Shown: piece after piece, positions 1 to 10,470 of the stretch
Layout of the letters: the number at the start of each line of letters is the position of its first letter
Position numbering within the stretch: position 1 is the stretch's first letter
NCBI RefSeq assembly: GCF_036785885.1
Contig: NC_092316.1
Span: 50,353,001 to 50,417,000 of the forward strand
DNA from: Coffea arabica
Taxonomy: Eukaryota > Streptophyta > Magnoliopsida > Gentianales > Rubiaceae
Direction: 5' to 3'
Length of the DNA stretch: 64,000 nt
Position numbers and translations under genes: made by a program
Notes under the pieces: model-generated
Databases searched by the model: none
Told to the model about the DNA's origin: nothing
What the model saw: only the letters and a program-made list of their open reading frames with translations

Positions 1-1599
1 TTTCATGTGACCTTTTTGACAACAGAAATTACACATAATCAGGGAATTATTTATATGAACAGGTTTAATAAATCTTACTTGTCTTCTCCTATGGATAGCA
101 AACTCATTTACAGCAGAATTTATCTTAAAATGAGGTTTTGATTTATTACTTTGAAAACAGTCCTGTTTTTTATGTTGAAACAACTCATTTAAATCATCCA
201 TTCTTCTTTTCAAATCATCTTGTTCCCTTTTGAACATTTCACAAAAATTTGTTTTTCTATCAAGATCCAAGTGTAAAGCAGTCTCACTTTTTTTGAAGTA
301 ATCATTTTCAGCTTTCAACTTTTTGTTTTGTTGAAAAAGATTTGCATTATCTCGAAACAAAAAACTAATTTTCTGTTTTAATTCCTTGTTTCTAACATAA
401 GATTCTTTCAAACTATCATGCAATTTTATAATGAAAGATTCAAAATCATCATCATTTTCATCATCACTTTCAAATTGAGAGTTAGAAGATGTTACCTCAT
501 CATCTCCAATGGCCATGAAAGCCAATTGAGCAGATTGATCTTCCTCTTCAATTTCACCATCGGAATTGCATTCATTCCATGTGAATTGAAATTTGTTTAT
601 TCTTGGTTTTCTTCCTTCTTTCTTCTTCATCACTGGACAGTCACTTGCATAGTGTCCAGGTTGGCCGCATTCAAAGCACTGATCAGTTTGCTTTTTGTTG
701 AAATCTAACTTCCCGTTGTTTCTCGAGTTGTTGAACTGATTTGGGAATGAATTGCTAGGTCCACCATTTCTGAATCTTCTCTTGTTGAGTATTCGTTTGA
801 AACTTTTTGTGATGAGAGCGATATCATTGTCGTCACCTTCCACATCTTGTTCATCTAGGGAGGCAGAATCATCTTCATCTTGTGAGGCTTTTAGAGCAAT
901 ATTCTTTCGCACTTTTGCATCCTCTTCCTCTTGCACCTTAGTCTTAAGTTTCAGCTCATAAGAGGTAAGAGAATTAATAAGAGATTCAATAGGCATAGTA
1001 TTCAAATCTCTAGCCTCCTCAATAGCAGTCACTTTATTTTCCCAATCATTGGACAAGGCATTCAGGATTTTTCTATTTTTCTCACCAAGAGAATATTTTT
1101 TTTCCAGCACCTCTAAATCTTTAATGAGATCATTGAATCTACAATACATTTGATCAACATTTTCATGAGGTTCCATCTTGAAAGATTCATACTTTGTAAC
1201 TAGAATGGACTTCTTTTGTTCTCTAACATTCTCACTACCTTCATGAATTTCTTTCAGTTTGTCCCAAATTTCTTTAGCTGACTTGCAACCCTTGACTCTA
1301 ATAGATTCATTTGAGTCTAATGCACAATATAACACATTCATGGCTTTTGCATTTAAGGTGAGATGAACTCTATCCACAGCAGTCAGTTCACTTCTTGTTT
1401 TCGGTCTAGATGCATGAGTATTTTCATTTATAAGAGAGGCATCATATGGACATTCACTAATAATAAACCACAATTCGATATCAATAGATTGCAAAAAGAT
1501 AATCATTCTTTCTTTCCAACTCATATAATTTGACCCATTAAACACAGGTGGTCTAATAACAGAATGTCCTTCAAAAAACATAGCATTATTGGTTGTCAT
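1..1599 (-). CDS. Copia Gag (gag-pol N-terminal part), partial
   Basis: The frame starts at ATG 1599-1597 and stays open for 533 codons to the window edge. The N-terminal part (about residues 15-190) has the look of plant Copia UBN2-type Gag: an early FNGSNYMSWKERM motif and a later KEIWDKLKEIHEG motif. A first CCHC zinc knuckle lies at residues 308-321 (C308, C311, H316, C321). An acidic serine-rich stretch follows, then a long predicted coiled coil (about residues 385-490, rich in L, K, E and N). A second knuckle begins at residue 523 (C523, C526, H531) and is cut by the window edge. Gag forms the nucleocapsid-like particle that packages element RNA. The start is chosen because it is the first ATG after the PBS and leader and begins a typical MTTNNAMFFEGHS-like Copia N-terminus. 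No frameshift or stop is seen. Confidence 0.88.
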   Translation of the reverse strand, partial: MTTNNAMFFEGHSVIRPPVFNGSNYMSWKERMIIFLQSIDIELWFIISECPYDASLINENTHASRPKTRSELTAVDRVHLTLNAKAMNVLYCALDSNESIRVKGCKSAKEIWDKLKEIHEGSENVREQKKSILVTKYESFKMEPHENVDQMYCRFNDLIKDLEVLEKKYSLGEKNRKILNALSNDWENKVTAIEEARDLNTMPIESLINSLTSYELKLKTKVQEEEDAKVRKNIALKASQDEDDSASLDEQDVEGDDNDIALITKSFKRILNKRRFRNGGPSNSFPNQFNNSRNNGKLDFNKKQTDQCFECGQPGHYASDCPVMKKKEGRKPRINKFQFTWNECNSDGEIEEEDQSAQLAFMAIGDDEVTSSNSQFESDDENDDDFESFIIKLHDSLKESYVRNKELKQKISFLFRDNANLFQQNKKLKAENDYFKKSETALHLDLDRKTNFCEMFKREQDDLKRRMDDLNELFQHKKQDCFQSNKSKPHFKINSAVNEFAIHRRRQVRFIKPVHINNSLIMCNFCCQKGHMK

Positions 1600-1641
1600 C
1601 TTTTCTCCAAAGCCGATTGAGCTTAATCTTTAGGAGACCAA

Positions 1642-1653
1642 GCTCTGATACCA
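1642..1653 (-). other. Primer-binding site (initiator tRNA-Met) of the Copia element
   Basis: Minus-strand TGGTATCAGAGC, the standard plant LTR-element PBS complementary to the 3' end of initiator tRNA-Met. It lies 2 nt inside the inner LTR boundary at 1656. It fixes both the strand and the LTR end. It is not a tRNA gene. Confidence 0.95.
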
Positions 1654-2061
1654 ATTGTAAGGCCCAAAACAACCAATGCAAAGATCATAAATGAAATAAT
1701 AAGTAAATAAAAAGGAAAAGATTGCAAACCAATTAACTACCCAACTCCTCTTGAGCTTGTAGATTAATTGAAACAAGCTACTTCAAGTTGATGAATTACA
1801 ATCACTCTTGTGTACAAAGGAAGGTTCACCTCCTCCTTGCCCCAAGCAGCACTCGGTCAAGCCAGGACGTTTTACTATCTCTCAGGACAACCCTCACAGA
1901 TCTACACTCATGAAAGATTCACTCACAAATGAAAAGCTTACAATGAACCTCACACCACTAAAACTACAAATATTCTTTTTGGAGTATTTTCTCACTAAAA
2001 TCTCTCTAGATCTTTTGTATCTTTAGTGTGCCAAAGTTGTTTGAAGTGTCTGACCAACCAC

Positions 2062-2072
2062 TATTTATATAG
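2062..2072 (-). promoter_or_regulatory. TATA box of the Copia LTR
   Basis: Minus-strand TATATAAATAG, placed between the palindrome-rich upstream part and the transcribed part of the LTR. Transcription would start about 25-35 bp further on, near 2030-2040. The position is what is expected for the U3/R boundary of a roughly 920-bp LTR. Confidence 0.7.
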
Positions 2073-2146
2073 GACCAAGAAAGTGCCTCATTAATGCTTC
2101 CAACGGATAGAAAGTAGCTAAACAGTCAACTAGCCGTTGGTAGTGT

Positions 2147-2411
2147 CGGACGTCCGATAGCCCTGTTTTATGCGTCCGACAGCAGGCAGTGAGTTTCAGA
2201 GATTTTCTTCAATTCTTTCGGACGTCCGGTGCAAGCTCTTTATGCGTCCGACAGCAAACAAACAGATTTGAGAAATTATCTTGTTTCTATCGGACGTCCG
2301 GTAGAGACATATTCAGCGTCCGATAGGTCCGATAGCTTCGTCGACTTCGAAGGATCCTATCGGACGTCCGAAGCATGCGTCCGAAGTTGTGCAATGATTA
2401 TCGGACGTCCG
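2147..2411. promoter_or_regulatory. Array of five CGGACGTCCG palindromes in the LTR U3 region
   Basis: Exact copies of the 10-bp palindrome CGGACGTCCG lie at 2147-2156, 2219-2228, 2291-2300, 2361-2370 and 2402-2411 (spacings 72, 72, 70 and 41 bp). Each is followed by a half-site of the type GCGTCCGA. The core ACGT is the bZIP-type core. The array lies 75-350 bp upstream of the LTR TATA box, where enhancers of retrotransposons sit. The words between the palindromes have diverged while the palindromes have not. A regulatory role is an inference. Confidence 0.6.
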
Positions 2412-2575
2412 ATCCTGATATCTTGAGCGTCCGACAGATTCAGCATACTTTGTCATCTTTCAATTGTACTTGATCATGGAATCAAATAACTTCATAACTG
2501 AAAATATATCTTGAAGAAACATTAGTATCATCCATTTGTTTTGTAAACATCAAAAGATAGGGATCAAGATCAACA

Positions 2576-2925
2576 CCAACATTGTACCCTCTGCTGAATC
2601 TTCATAAAAACAGGTTGGCAGTCCTTGTAGCTGAGTTTTGTTGAACTAAGAGGCAGACCTAAGTATTTAACTGGTAGTTCACCCTTTGGCATCTCCAATA
2701 TGTTGCACAGTTGCTGTCCCACTTCATCGCTATCACCAGCTACATACACACTACTCTTATGAAGATTGGGCTTCAAACCAGAGAAACTTCCAAATTCAGC
2801 AAGCGTGTAGAATGCTCAATACTGCTAATATTAGAAACAAATCATCTGCAAATGCAATATGGGATAACTCCAAATCTGAACAATACGGATGAAAATCAAA
2901 ATCCTTTCCCTCCAATATTCTACTT
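2576..2925 (-). pseudogene. LINE (non-LTR) reverse transcriptase fragment
   Basis: Minus-strand translation gives the RT catalytic motif as HIAFADDL (FADD codons near 2843-2858). After a frameshift near 2800 comes the characteristic downstream block GLKPNLHKSSVYVAG and then ELPVKYLGLPL, KLSYKDCQPVF and QQRVQCW. These blocks are typical of plant L1-type RT between palm and thumb. Only about 110 codons remain, with an internal stop and frame change, so it is dead. The fragment stops exactly where the Copia LTR begins (2575/2576), which suggests the Copia insertion cut it. Confidence 0.85.
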
Positions 2926-5160
2926 CAGCAATGAAGTGAACAAAGTTAAGCAAGAAAGAAACAAGAAAGAGGAAAACAAATAAAAGAAGAGAACCCCTTA
3001 AGAGAAAACTATATATAAAGAAAACAAGAATTCACCATGAATAATACTACTAGGACAAGGTCAATAAATTTTTAGAATGAGGTAGTCAAATGTGGAAGAT
3101 TGAAGAATCTCAAATCTTATGATAAATTTGGACATTGTGATGAAGATCAATGTTTATGAATGGAAAAATAATTCAGAAAATGAGGAAAGGAGACAATAAC
3201 AACTTGGTAGATAGATGGTTTCTAGTACCAAGCAGCATTATGTAAACAAGGCCAAAGATGATGACCAAAGAAAACTTGTTCCATGCCATTTATTTGTTTC
3301 ACAAAGGGACTTTTCGAATCTCCTGGAATGTTTGGGTTTTAAGAATATATTTCAATTAGTTCCTTTGTTTGAAGGCTATTCTATGGAGACATTAAATGAT
3401 GTTTTGACATGGACAGTTGTAGATTTTTTTTTAAAAACTATTATTATGGTGGAACACAAGTTTTTCATCATAATGCTGGATCATATCTGCAAAAGTTGCT
3501 TTCAACTTGTGCTGCTCACAATTGTGTATGTACAGTACTACTAGGCTGAGAAAATCATACTTTTGGTACTTGTTTCCATAAATATGTGTGTTGCTCGTCA
3601 AAAATAAGGGATACCATCTCCATGTCACATACCCTTTATAGTGTGTACTTTTAAAAGCATGTCGTTTTTTGGAATCAAGAGATTTTTCTATGTTCTCTCC
3701 TATTTTGCATTTATATTTCCATTATTTAATAGATGATTTTATGGGATTTTTGTTTACTGTCGTCTTTGTTTCTAGAGTACTTTTTTTCTATCTTCTTTGA
3801 GAAAGATTTTCTTGGTTTTGGTGGTTTTGATTCCTGAAATCTGTAGAGGACTAAATGCATAGCTAGTCTGCTTCCATGTGATCTCAGAAAGCTTCTGCGT
3901 TAGTGGCAGTGAACCCTTTATTTTGTTATTATAACAATAAAGAATTTGTTACACATTTTATTTTGAATACTTTGTGGTTTAAAAGACACGCATTAAAAGT
4001 TGCTGAATGTTTTCTTGGCTCCTGGGGCAGGTACTTTAACTACTTGGTTAACATGGACGATGGTGCTTAATTTCTCAAAAAGCTTGTGTTCAGGCTTTTT
4101 TCTCGTCTTATCAGAAATAAGGTACGTCAATACTCAGTAATGTAGAATATGTAGGATATGTTTGTCATTTTTCATCTTTATTTCTTGAGAAATTTGGTCT
4201 AAGATTGTTGAGCTAGTAGATGCAAAAGGGCCATGTATCGTTTCCGAATGCTAGTTTGTTATTGGCTTCATTTGCAATGGAAAGTTATTAGTGCAAGTAG
4301 ATTGATCTTATCAAGATCTAATGGGCTATCATAGAAAAGAGCAATGTAGATCTTGGTTAACATTTTAGTCATGGGGTTTCGCTTTCAGATCAAATGCTTG
4401 CTTGTGAAGTACTCTAGTTCTGAAAAAGGCATTTAGCTCCCCAGAAAAGATCGATTTTCACAATATTTAGTTCCATGATGCGCAAGTCACTATGAAGCTG
4501 TACTAAATGTCGAGAGCATTTTTCTCCTTTGCGTCTAAGACATTTTTATCTTTTATCTTTATTTGTTGGAAAATCTGGTCTAAGATTTTTTGGCTAGTAG
4601 ATGATTGAACTAACCAGTTATTTATAGGTGTACAATAAGTTTATGAAGAGGATCATTAAAAATGGACAACCTACTTTAATTTAGGAAGGCATTAAAGCTT
4701 TGTTTTTCTTTTCTCCAAAATAGTATCTTTGATCTTTAAAGTATTGTTACTGTGTATGACTGTGTGTTTGTATGGAATTAAATGCTTTGTGGAGTGAAAA
4801 ATTTGGTTTCATGGTTGACAATCAAAGTTTTTGGTATACGATGGAGTTAGGATGAGGTTTTGCTGAGCTAGAAGGCAAAGAATTTCTCTTATTTTTGTTG
4901 TTTGTACAGATGACTTGTCCCTGGCACCTTTTAGAATAGTGTTCCTAGACCCTGACGGTAAGGGCTATTTAGCTAGAATTGAAGTTTATAGTGCAGCTAT
5001 AGCTAAGCTTCTGCATAATTTGTTTCTTTTTCTTGGAGGTCTGTAGGTCTATCATTGGTTTAAATGATCATTGTCGCTTTTACCAAGCAATGGAAGTTTC
5101 TAATTTTCTATTTGTTGCTATTTGGGTTTATAGTCTTTGCTTTCTTTATATTTAGGTAAT
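2926..5160. other. Non-coding stretch upstream of the CLASSY-like pseudogene
   Basis: I find no convincing gene. The composition is T-rich and intron-like on the plus strand, which fits 5' UTR or intron sequence of the CLASSY-like gene that follows. A diverged direct repeat of about 54 bp is present at roughly 4169-4222 and 4552-4605 (both contain GGTCTAAGATT followed by GCTAGTAGATG). A 109-codon open frame at 3215-3544 has no recognisable domain. Confidence 0.4.
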
Positions 5161-5313
5161 ATGGAAGAAAAGAGAAGCACTGTAGCGAAGTGGACAAGGG
5201 CTCGAATAAAGCACATGACTAATGAATACTATGAGAAGAAGCAGGAGAAGAAAGGGAAAAGTGAGAGAGCCCATGGCTCTCATGAAATGAACGCTACTGA
5301 GGGAAAAAAGAGG

Positions 5314-5727
5314 GAAGAATTGGAGTAAGGAAAAGTCACAATAAATGTCGAAGAAGTGGTTAGAATTAGCCGCAGTAGCAGTGATGAAGAGCAAGATGGG
5401 GAAAATGTAAACTGGAAGATGTTCAATAGAAAGAGGAAGGGAACTGCTAAAAAGAGTTTCAATGATGATGAGAGTAGTGGAAGTGATGTTAGAATTTTCC
5501 TGGAAGAGGAAGTGATGATGGAAGAATTGGAGTCAGGAAAAGTCACAAGAAATGTAGAAGAAATGGTTAGAATTAGCAGCAGTAGCAGTGATGAAGAGCA
5601 AGAAGGGAAAAATGTAAACCGGAAGATGTTCAATAGAAAGAGGAAGGGAACTGCTAAAAAGATTATCAATGATGCTAAGAGTAGTGGAAGTGATGTTAGG
5701 ATTTTGGGAGAAGAGGAAGTAGTGGAA
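5314..5727 (+). repeat. Two tandem copies of a 207-bp coding repeat
   Basis: Copies at 5314-5520 and 5521-5727, each 69 codons and kept in frame. Each encodes an ISxSSSDEEQ acidic block, a KMFNRKRKGTAKK basic block and an SSGSDVRI block. The first copy carries the TAA stop where the second has TCA. The high similarity suggests a recent in-frame duplication within the disordered N-terminal part. Confidence 0.85.
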
Positions 5728-6474
5728 GAAGTGAAATTGAAGGAATTAGATAGGATGAGGAAGAGAGACACAATTTATAAGGGTAAGAATAGTGATTAGG
5801 GAAGTGGAAGCAACGTCGTGCTTGTGACTGAAGAAGATGTCCCGCCAAACTTGAGATGTAGTTATGTCAAGGGTAGGAAGCAGTTTCCATCTAGAAGAAG
5901 AAAGAGGGTTAGAAGTGATGGAAATGCAACAAATGAAAGAATGACCATGGAGAGTGAACCTTCAGGGAATGGAGCTCAAGACAAGGAAAAGGGTCTTCTA
6001 ATTGAGAATCTTGATGATCTCAACTCAAAATCCTCTAGCTCTGAAGAGGATGCTGATGATTCTGATAATGACTGTAGTGAGGAAGAATCAAAGAGCTCTG
6101 GTACACAATCAAACCATTGGGGTTATTGTAGTGAGGATAACCTTGAAGGAGGGATAGGAAAAGATAATGGCTTCATTCAACTACCAAGTCCAAAGTCCAG
6201 AGAACAGGAACCAGGACTCGAAACATCAAGGAAATGCTGTCTTCATGATTCTAAGAGTGAAAGTTCTGATTCTTCAGGTGAGGATTCCGATTCATCAGAT
6301 CAGATGTCAAAGAAGAAAAAGGAAAGCAGTAGGATATCTAAACCCTCTAAGAGAAGAGAAAGAGATGTGGATTACATGAATATTCTTCTAGGGTCCATGC
6401 TGAAGGATGATGAGCAGACAAAGAAAAAACCATTTTCTTTTGAAGACAATGGTCCTACTCATACACTGCCATTA

Positions 6475-9400
6475 TGTGACGCCCCCATTTCTCCCTAAAA
6501 CGAACCAAAGGGTGTCCGCGGAACACCTGCCCAACTCTTGTCAGGACTCAAGACAAATCCCGTTCAAGCTTAATGAAATACCAACCATCACGATGATATA
6601 AGTAAGAAAGTGCGGAAAACTTTCTAACTTAACAATATACAACAATTATCCAATCCTTACATCGGATTTCCAAAAGTTACATCAAATCCCCAAAATATGC
6701 AATAATCCAGAGTCTAACCAAGTACATTGAAAACTTTAATACAAAAATACATTCAAAAGGGGTTTCTCTGAGGTTCACTTCCGATCCTTTCCTGTTAAGG
6801 AAAACAAAACTACAGGGTGACCAAAATGCTCGTGAGGCCAAGAAACACACATGCAAACACATAATCCAAGTAGCAACAACAATTACATTGTAGGTTATCA
6901 AGTTCGAATAATTCACACTTCGAATAAAAAAAATAAACAGAAACAATTCAAGGATAGTGTAGCTCTCAGGAGCTAAATTCCACGTAGTCGAGTCAAAGTC
7001 TTGATCACAGCTCATGTTGACACTCCGTCAACCACATAAGTTTCAAATCCATAGATACACCACTTTTCTTCGAATCTCGTCACCGTTACACCCCCCTTAC
7101 CGGGCCCGCTCATCAAAATTTTGATAATATTCGAGTATATCATGGCAATACTGCACGAGTAATGCCGAGCAAGATCTTTTCAATAGATCATGCTCTACGA
7201 ATATCTCATGGTTGGCTAAGCTTATCGACCAAGCCCATGCTGGCTCGATTCGCAAAGTTAACCAACGAGTTTGGGTGTCCCCCGAATACGAATACAAATA
7301 CGAATATGAATATAAGTCGATGAGAAACGCTCAAATCGATGATTCCAAAAAGGAATCACAAATACAAATCACATATACAAATCACAAATACGAATCACAT
7401 CCACATTACTATGTACAAGTTGGATATGCATTCACATAGCAAAATACGAATATAATTTCATTTGAAAGAGAACGGGTGCGGTAAAGTACACACTCGTCAC
7501 AAAATTTCAAATTCACATAACGAATAAGAAACAATTAACCATTTCGCAACAAATTCATGCACTTGACACTCACCAATCGAAACAAGGGAGTAAATGCATA
7601 AACAAGCCTTTAGGTGTTCCCTTCGAGATCCTCTTGAAGGTCTCCTTGAGCACCTGAACAAATAGTAATTGTCTATTACACACTATCGCTTAAAACCCCT
7701 AATTATCGAGGAAAATTGCACACTTGTACAATCTAAGAAAATTTCACGAAAATGAGCCTTAATTACTCGTAAATTGAGGCTCAAAAATGGGATTTTAAAA
7801 CACAAGCAAAATCTGATTTTCATCTTTGAAATCAAGTGTAAAACGGTTTAGCAATATCGAAGGAAAATAGAGAGTTCGCAAATCCTCAATTTCCTTTAAG
7901 TTCGGAAATTTCAGATTTGTCACTCATACTTTGAAAAATCGTATCTCATTCTCCACAAGTCCAAAATTAGAAAACTTGGTGCCGTTGGAAACTACTTCCA
8001 AATTACTAAAAGTTCCTAGAAGATATTTTTCCATGATTCCAAATGGAAGACATTTAAAATTTAGCTAAAAGTAGATGTTCTAGAATATCAAGGCAGATTT
8101 GGGTTGTTTTTCGGCAAAGTTTGGAAATTCGGCAAAATTCACTCAATGTGAAATAGCCTCTCAAATTCGAAACTCAATTAGAGTTGCAATCAAAGTTTAA
8201 AAAAAAACAAGCAGAACAAGAATCGGAGTTTTGAGCACCAAGATATAGTAGCTCAAAGTTGTTGAAAATTTGAGACAATTAGGCAATTTTCAGGTTTAAA
8301 GTACCAACTTTGGGATTTTGTTAGAGTATCAAAATAGACTCGGAATGGCACCAAAATTAGCAGTATTATATTACCATATAAGGGCTATTTCTTTGTAAAA
8401 TTTCATAGAAAAATATGCATGGGAAGCCGGTTAACAAAACCACTAAAGTCCCAAGAAGTTCCAAGGCAAATCTGCCTTGGACTTCCGTTTTTCTGTTTTC
8501 TAAATGTTTGGCCAACAAAGTGTCTCAAACATGGTTCATCTGTGTAGGTAATGTCTAGAAAACATTCAAAATACATTTGGTAGGTGATTAACACCAAGAA
8601 TTTCAAATTAACAAGTCCCAACTAAGATTTAGGCGTTTACTAGCCAAAAAGAGGGTTTTCAAACACCAAGTCAGTTTCGAAATATGGCCATAATTCACTC
8701 AATTCAACTTGGAATTAAGCGTGGTTGGTGGCGTTGAAAACTAGATTCATAGAACTACAATTTTTCAGAAGAAATTATTTTCAAAATCTACCCACAACTA
8801 ACTCATATTTGAGCATCAATTTGCTGCTCAAAACTGAGCTTCCAGTGAACTAGCGAAACAGGACAGTCATGTTCAAATGATTGGTATGGATTACTCAGGC
8901 GGAATCAGGATATACATTTTATACCGATGGAAATATGGAAATGTCTAGTTTCCAGTTCCATAAACGGTACTTGATTTCGACATCGGAGCAAAAAGTTATA
9001 GCCAAAACAATAACACTGCCAGAGCAGTTGCGGGAAAAATTTCCAGTTTTGCTGGTTTCCGAAAACATATCATTTGGCCAACCAAATCACTTTATTTTTT
9101 GATGAAACTTTCTACACAACCCACACAACATATATACATCATAACCAAGTCATTAGAACCACAAAAAATCACTCTAAAGGTCACGGACAACACAGGGGCA
9201 GAAATAGAAAATTTTCACCTTCACTCCCCTTTGAACTTTCATCTCTAATATCACTCATTTCCACTAATTTAAGCACTAATCCAACATTATTAATATCAAA
9301 ACACACAAAATCAGTCCATCAAGCCAAAGTGGGAGTTCATAGAGCCCACACACCAAATTTCTAACAATTTAAAGCTACCCATGAGAATCCAAGAGCTCAT

Positions 9401-10330
9401 GAGTGTAATCTAACTTCCATAAATCAAGAATTAAGGGGTTGATCATCACTTACTTTCTTAAATGGTCAAGGTAGAAATTTCGGTCACTTTGAGCTGAAAA
9501 AAAACCGTGAGAGGCAGCTCCTTTCCTAGCTAATGTTGTTCACCAAGTGTTTAGCAAGTTGTACGTAAAATTTGAGGTGATTTGGACAAGGAATGAGCAA
9601 GAAAATGAAGAGCTTTCTTTCCTTTCTTTTCTTTCCTTTCTTTTCTTTCTTGTTTTGACCGGCTCTTGAGGTGAGAAAATGAGAGTTTCAACCGTGCACT
9701 TGAGGTGAGAAAAGAAAGGTTTTGATCTGGTGTGATGCTTCCATGAGAAGCTTAAGAATGTGTGGCCAAAATTGCTCCAAAAGTCAACTAAGGATAATGC
9801 GCGTACGCGCGCGTTTCGTGCTCGATTCTTCTCGAGTTTGTTTCCCTTGTGCTCTAAACCTCTAATGCACTTGTATTCGTACTATTATTATTCACTCTTA
9901 ATGATCTAAAAATAATGGTCTTAAGTCCCTTAATTAATCGCGCGCGTAAAAACGCGTATTTCTGATTTGTGCGTGATAAAGTGAAATTTTCAAGAAATTC
10001 TCATAACGATAGTATAACTATCTAACACTTGAACACTTAAACATAAAAATACCTATTTTAAGACTAATGTACAAGTCTCCAATTTTTCAGGCTCATTGTA
10101 TGCTCAAATCGGTTATTGCTTCCAAACGCGCATTCACTATTCTCACTTAACGAGATTCCAAAAAATAAATTTGGAAACAAATCATTTTAAAAATATATGC
10201 AAGTCATAAATCCATGTAATTGGGTCTAAAAAGATTGAAATAAAATATTCTGAACAAATGGGCAATTAAATTATTAGAAAAAAAACTAGAAATAGGAAAT
10301 TTAAATAAGTAAATTTTGCGAGTCCTCATA
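6475..10330 (-). mobile_element. Solo LTR A (about 3.86 kb, chromovirus/Gypsy-like) inserted in the CLASSY-like exon
   Basis: The plus strand starts TGTGACGCCCCC and ends CGAGTCCTCATA. On the minus strand this reads TATGAGGACTCG ... GGCGTCACA, matching element B (52352-55557), which starts TGTGAGGACTCG and ends GTCGTCACA. Perfect 5-bp target duplications CATTA flank it at 6470-6474 and 10331-10335. No gag-pol coding, PBS or second LTR is present, so a solo LTR left by recombination is the simplest reading. The TGTGAGGACTCG start resembles LTRs of Tekay/Del-type chromoviruses as I remember them. Internal features are a pyrimidine microsatellite (about 9616-9651) and a CG-alternating run (9797-9814). 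Confidence 0.82.
9797..9814. repeat. Alternating purine-pyrimidine run (Z-DNA-prone) in solo LTR A
   Basis: ATGCGCGTACGCGCGCGT is a perfect purine/pyrimidine alternation of 18 bp in otherwise AT-rich DNA. A shorter CG-alternating run (GCGCGCGAG) occurs at about 54153 in the sister element B, on the opposite element strand. Confidence 0.6.
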
Positions 10331-10470
10331 CATTAAAATTCAGATTTGATGACGAGGATTTAACCCCACCCAAGAAAGAAGACTGGCAGAAAGAAATTGA
10401 TGATCTTTTTACTGAGATGGAAATGTGCCTCACATTACCAGATTCTGACTTTGCTGAATCATCCAAGGTA

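Larger units (their letters stand above)
1..2575 (-). mobile_element. Ty1/Copia LTR retrotransposon, 5' part (LTR + PBS + gag), cut by the window edge
   Basis: Reading on the minus strand, the order is LTR (2575 to 1656), a primer-binding site matching initiator tRNA-Met (1653-1642), a 42-nt leader, then an open gag frame from 1599 running off the window at position 1. This order and the PBS are diagnostic of a plant Copia element. Protease, integrase, RT and the 3' LTR would lie outside the window, so target duplication, LTR divergence and age cannot be judged. The open gag, without any stop over 533 codons, suggests a fairly young copy. The outer LTR edge abuts a LINE reverse-transcriptase fragment, so the element probably inserted into that LINE. 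Confidence 0.9.
1656..2575 (-). repeat. 5' LTR of the Copia element
   Basis: On the minus strand it begins TGTTGATCTTGATCC at 2575 and ends GGCCTTACA at 1656, giving TG...CA termini and about 920 bp. The inner end is fixed by the PBS. The outer end is inferred from the TG dinucleotide, from the exact point at which LINE reverse-transcriptase similarity begins (2576), and from my recollection of similar plant Copia LTR starts. Inside are a TATA box (2062-2072) and an upstream palindrome array (2147-2411). The second LTR is outside the window. Confidence 0.8.
5161..10470 (+). pseudogene. CLASSY-like (SNF2-family RdDM factor) N-terminal coding region, disrupted
   Basis: A single plus frame runs from ATG 5161 to 6474 and, after removal of the inserted LTR and one 5-bp target copy, continues in the same frame from 10336 to a GT donor at 10471. 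The product is highly charged with S/D/E and basic clusters. Near its end it has LPLKFRF followed by KEIDDLFTEMEMCL, which I recall from the region just before the zinc-binding and SNF2 helicase parts of CLASSY3/4-type proteins. These recruit RNA polymerase IV for RNA-directed DNA methylation. Two stops break the frame: TAA at 5326-5328 (the matching codon in the next repeat is TCA) and TAG at 5797-5799. No helicase exons follow, so the locus is truncated. The SNF2 identity rests on a short recalled motif; a different nuclear acidic protein remains possible. Confidence 0.5.

Noticed and set aside
1642..1653. tRNA-Met-like sequence (also at 25520-25531)
   Set aside because: Only 12 nt matching the tRNA 3' end, next to LTRs: primer-binding sites.
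3215..3544. 109-codon plus-strand open frame
   Set aside because: No domain, no homology that I recognise, hydrophobic tail typical of T-rich DNA; an isolated open frame of this size is expected by chance.
5280..5771. 163-codon minus-strand frame, leucine/serine-rich
   Set aside because: It is the antisense of the duplicated acidic/basic coding repeat of the CLASSY-like pseudogene and repeats with the same 207-bp period.
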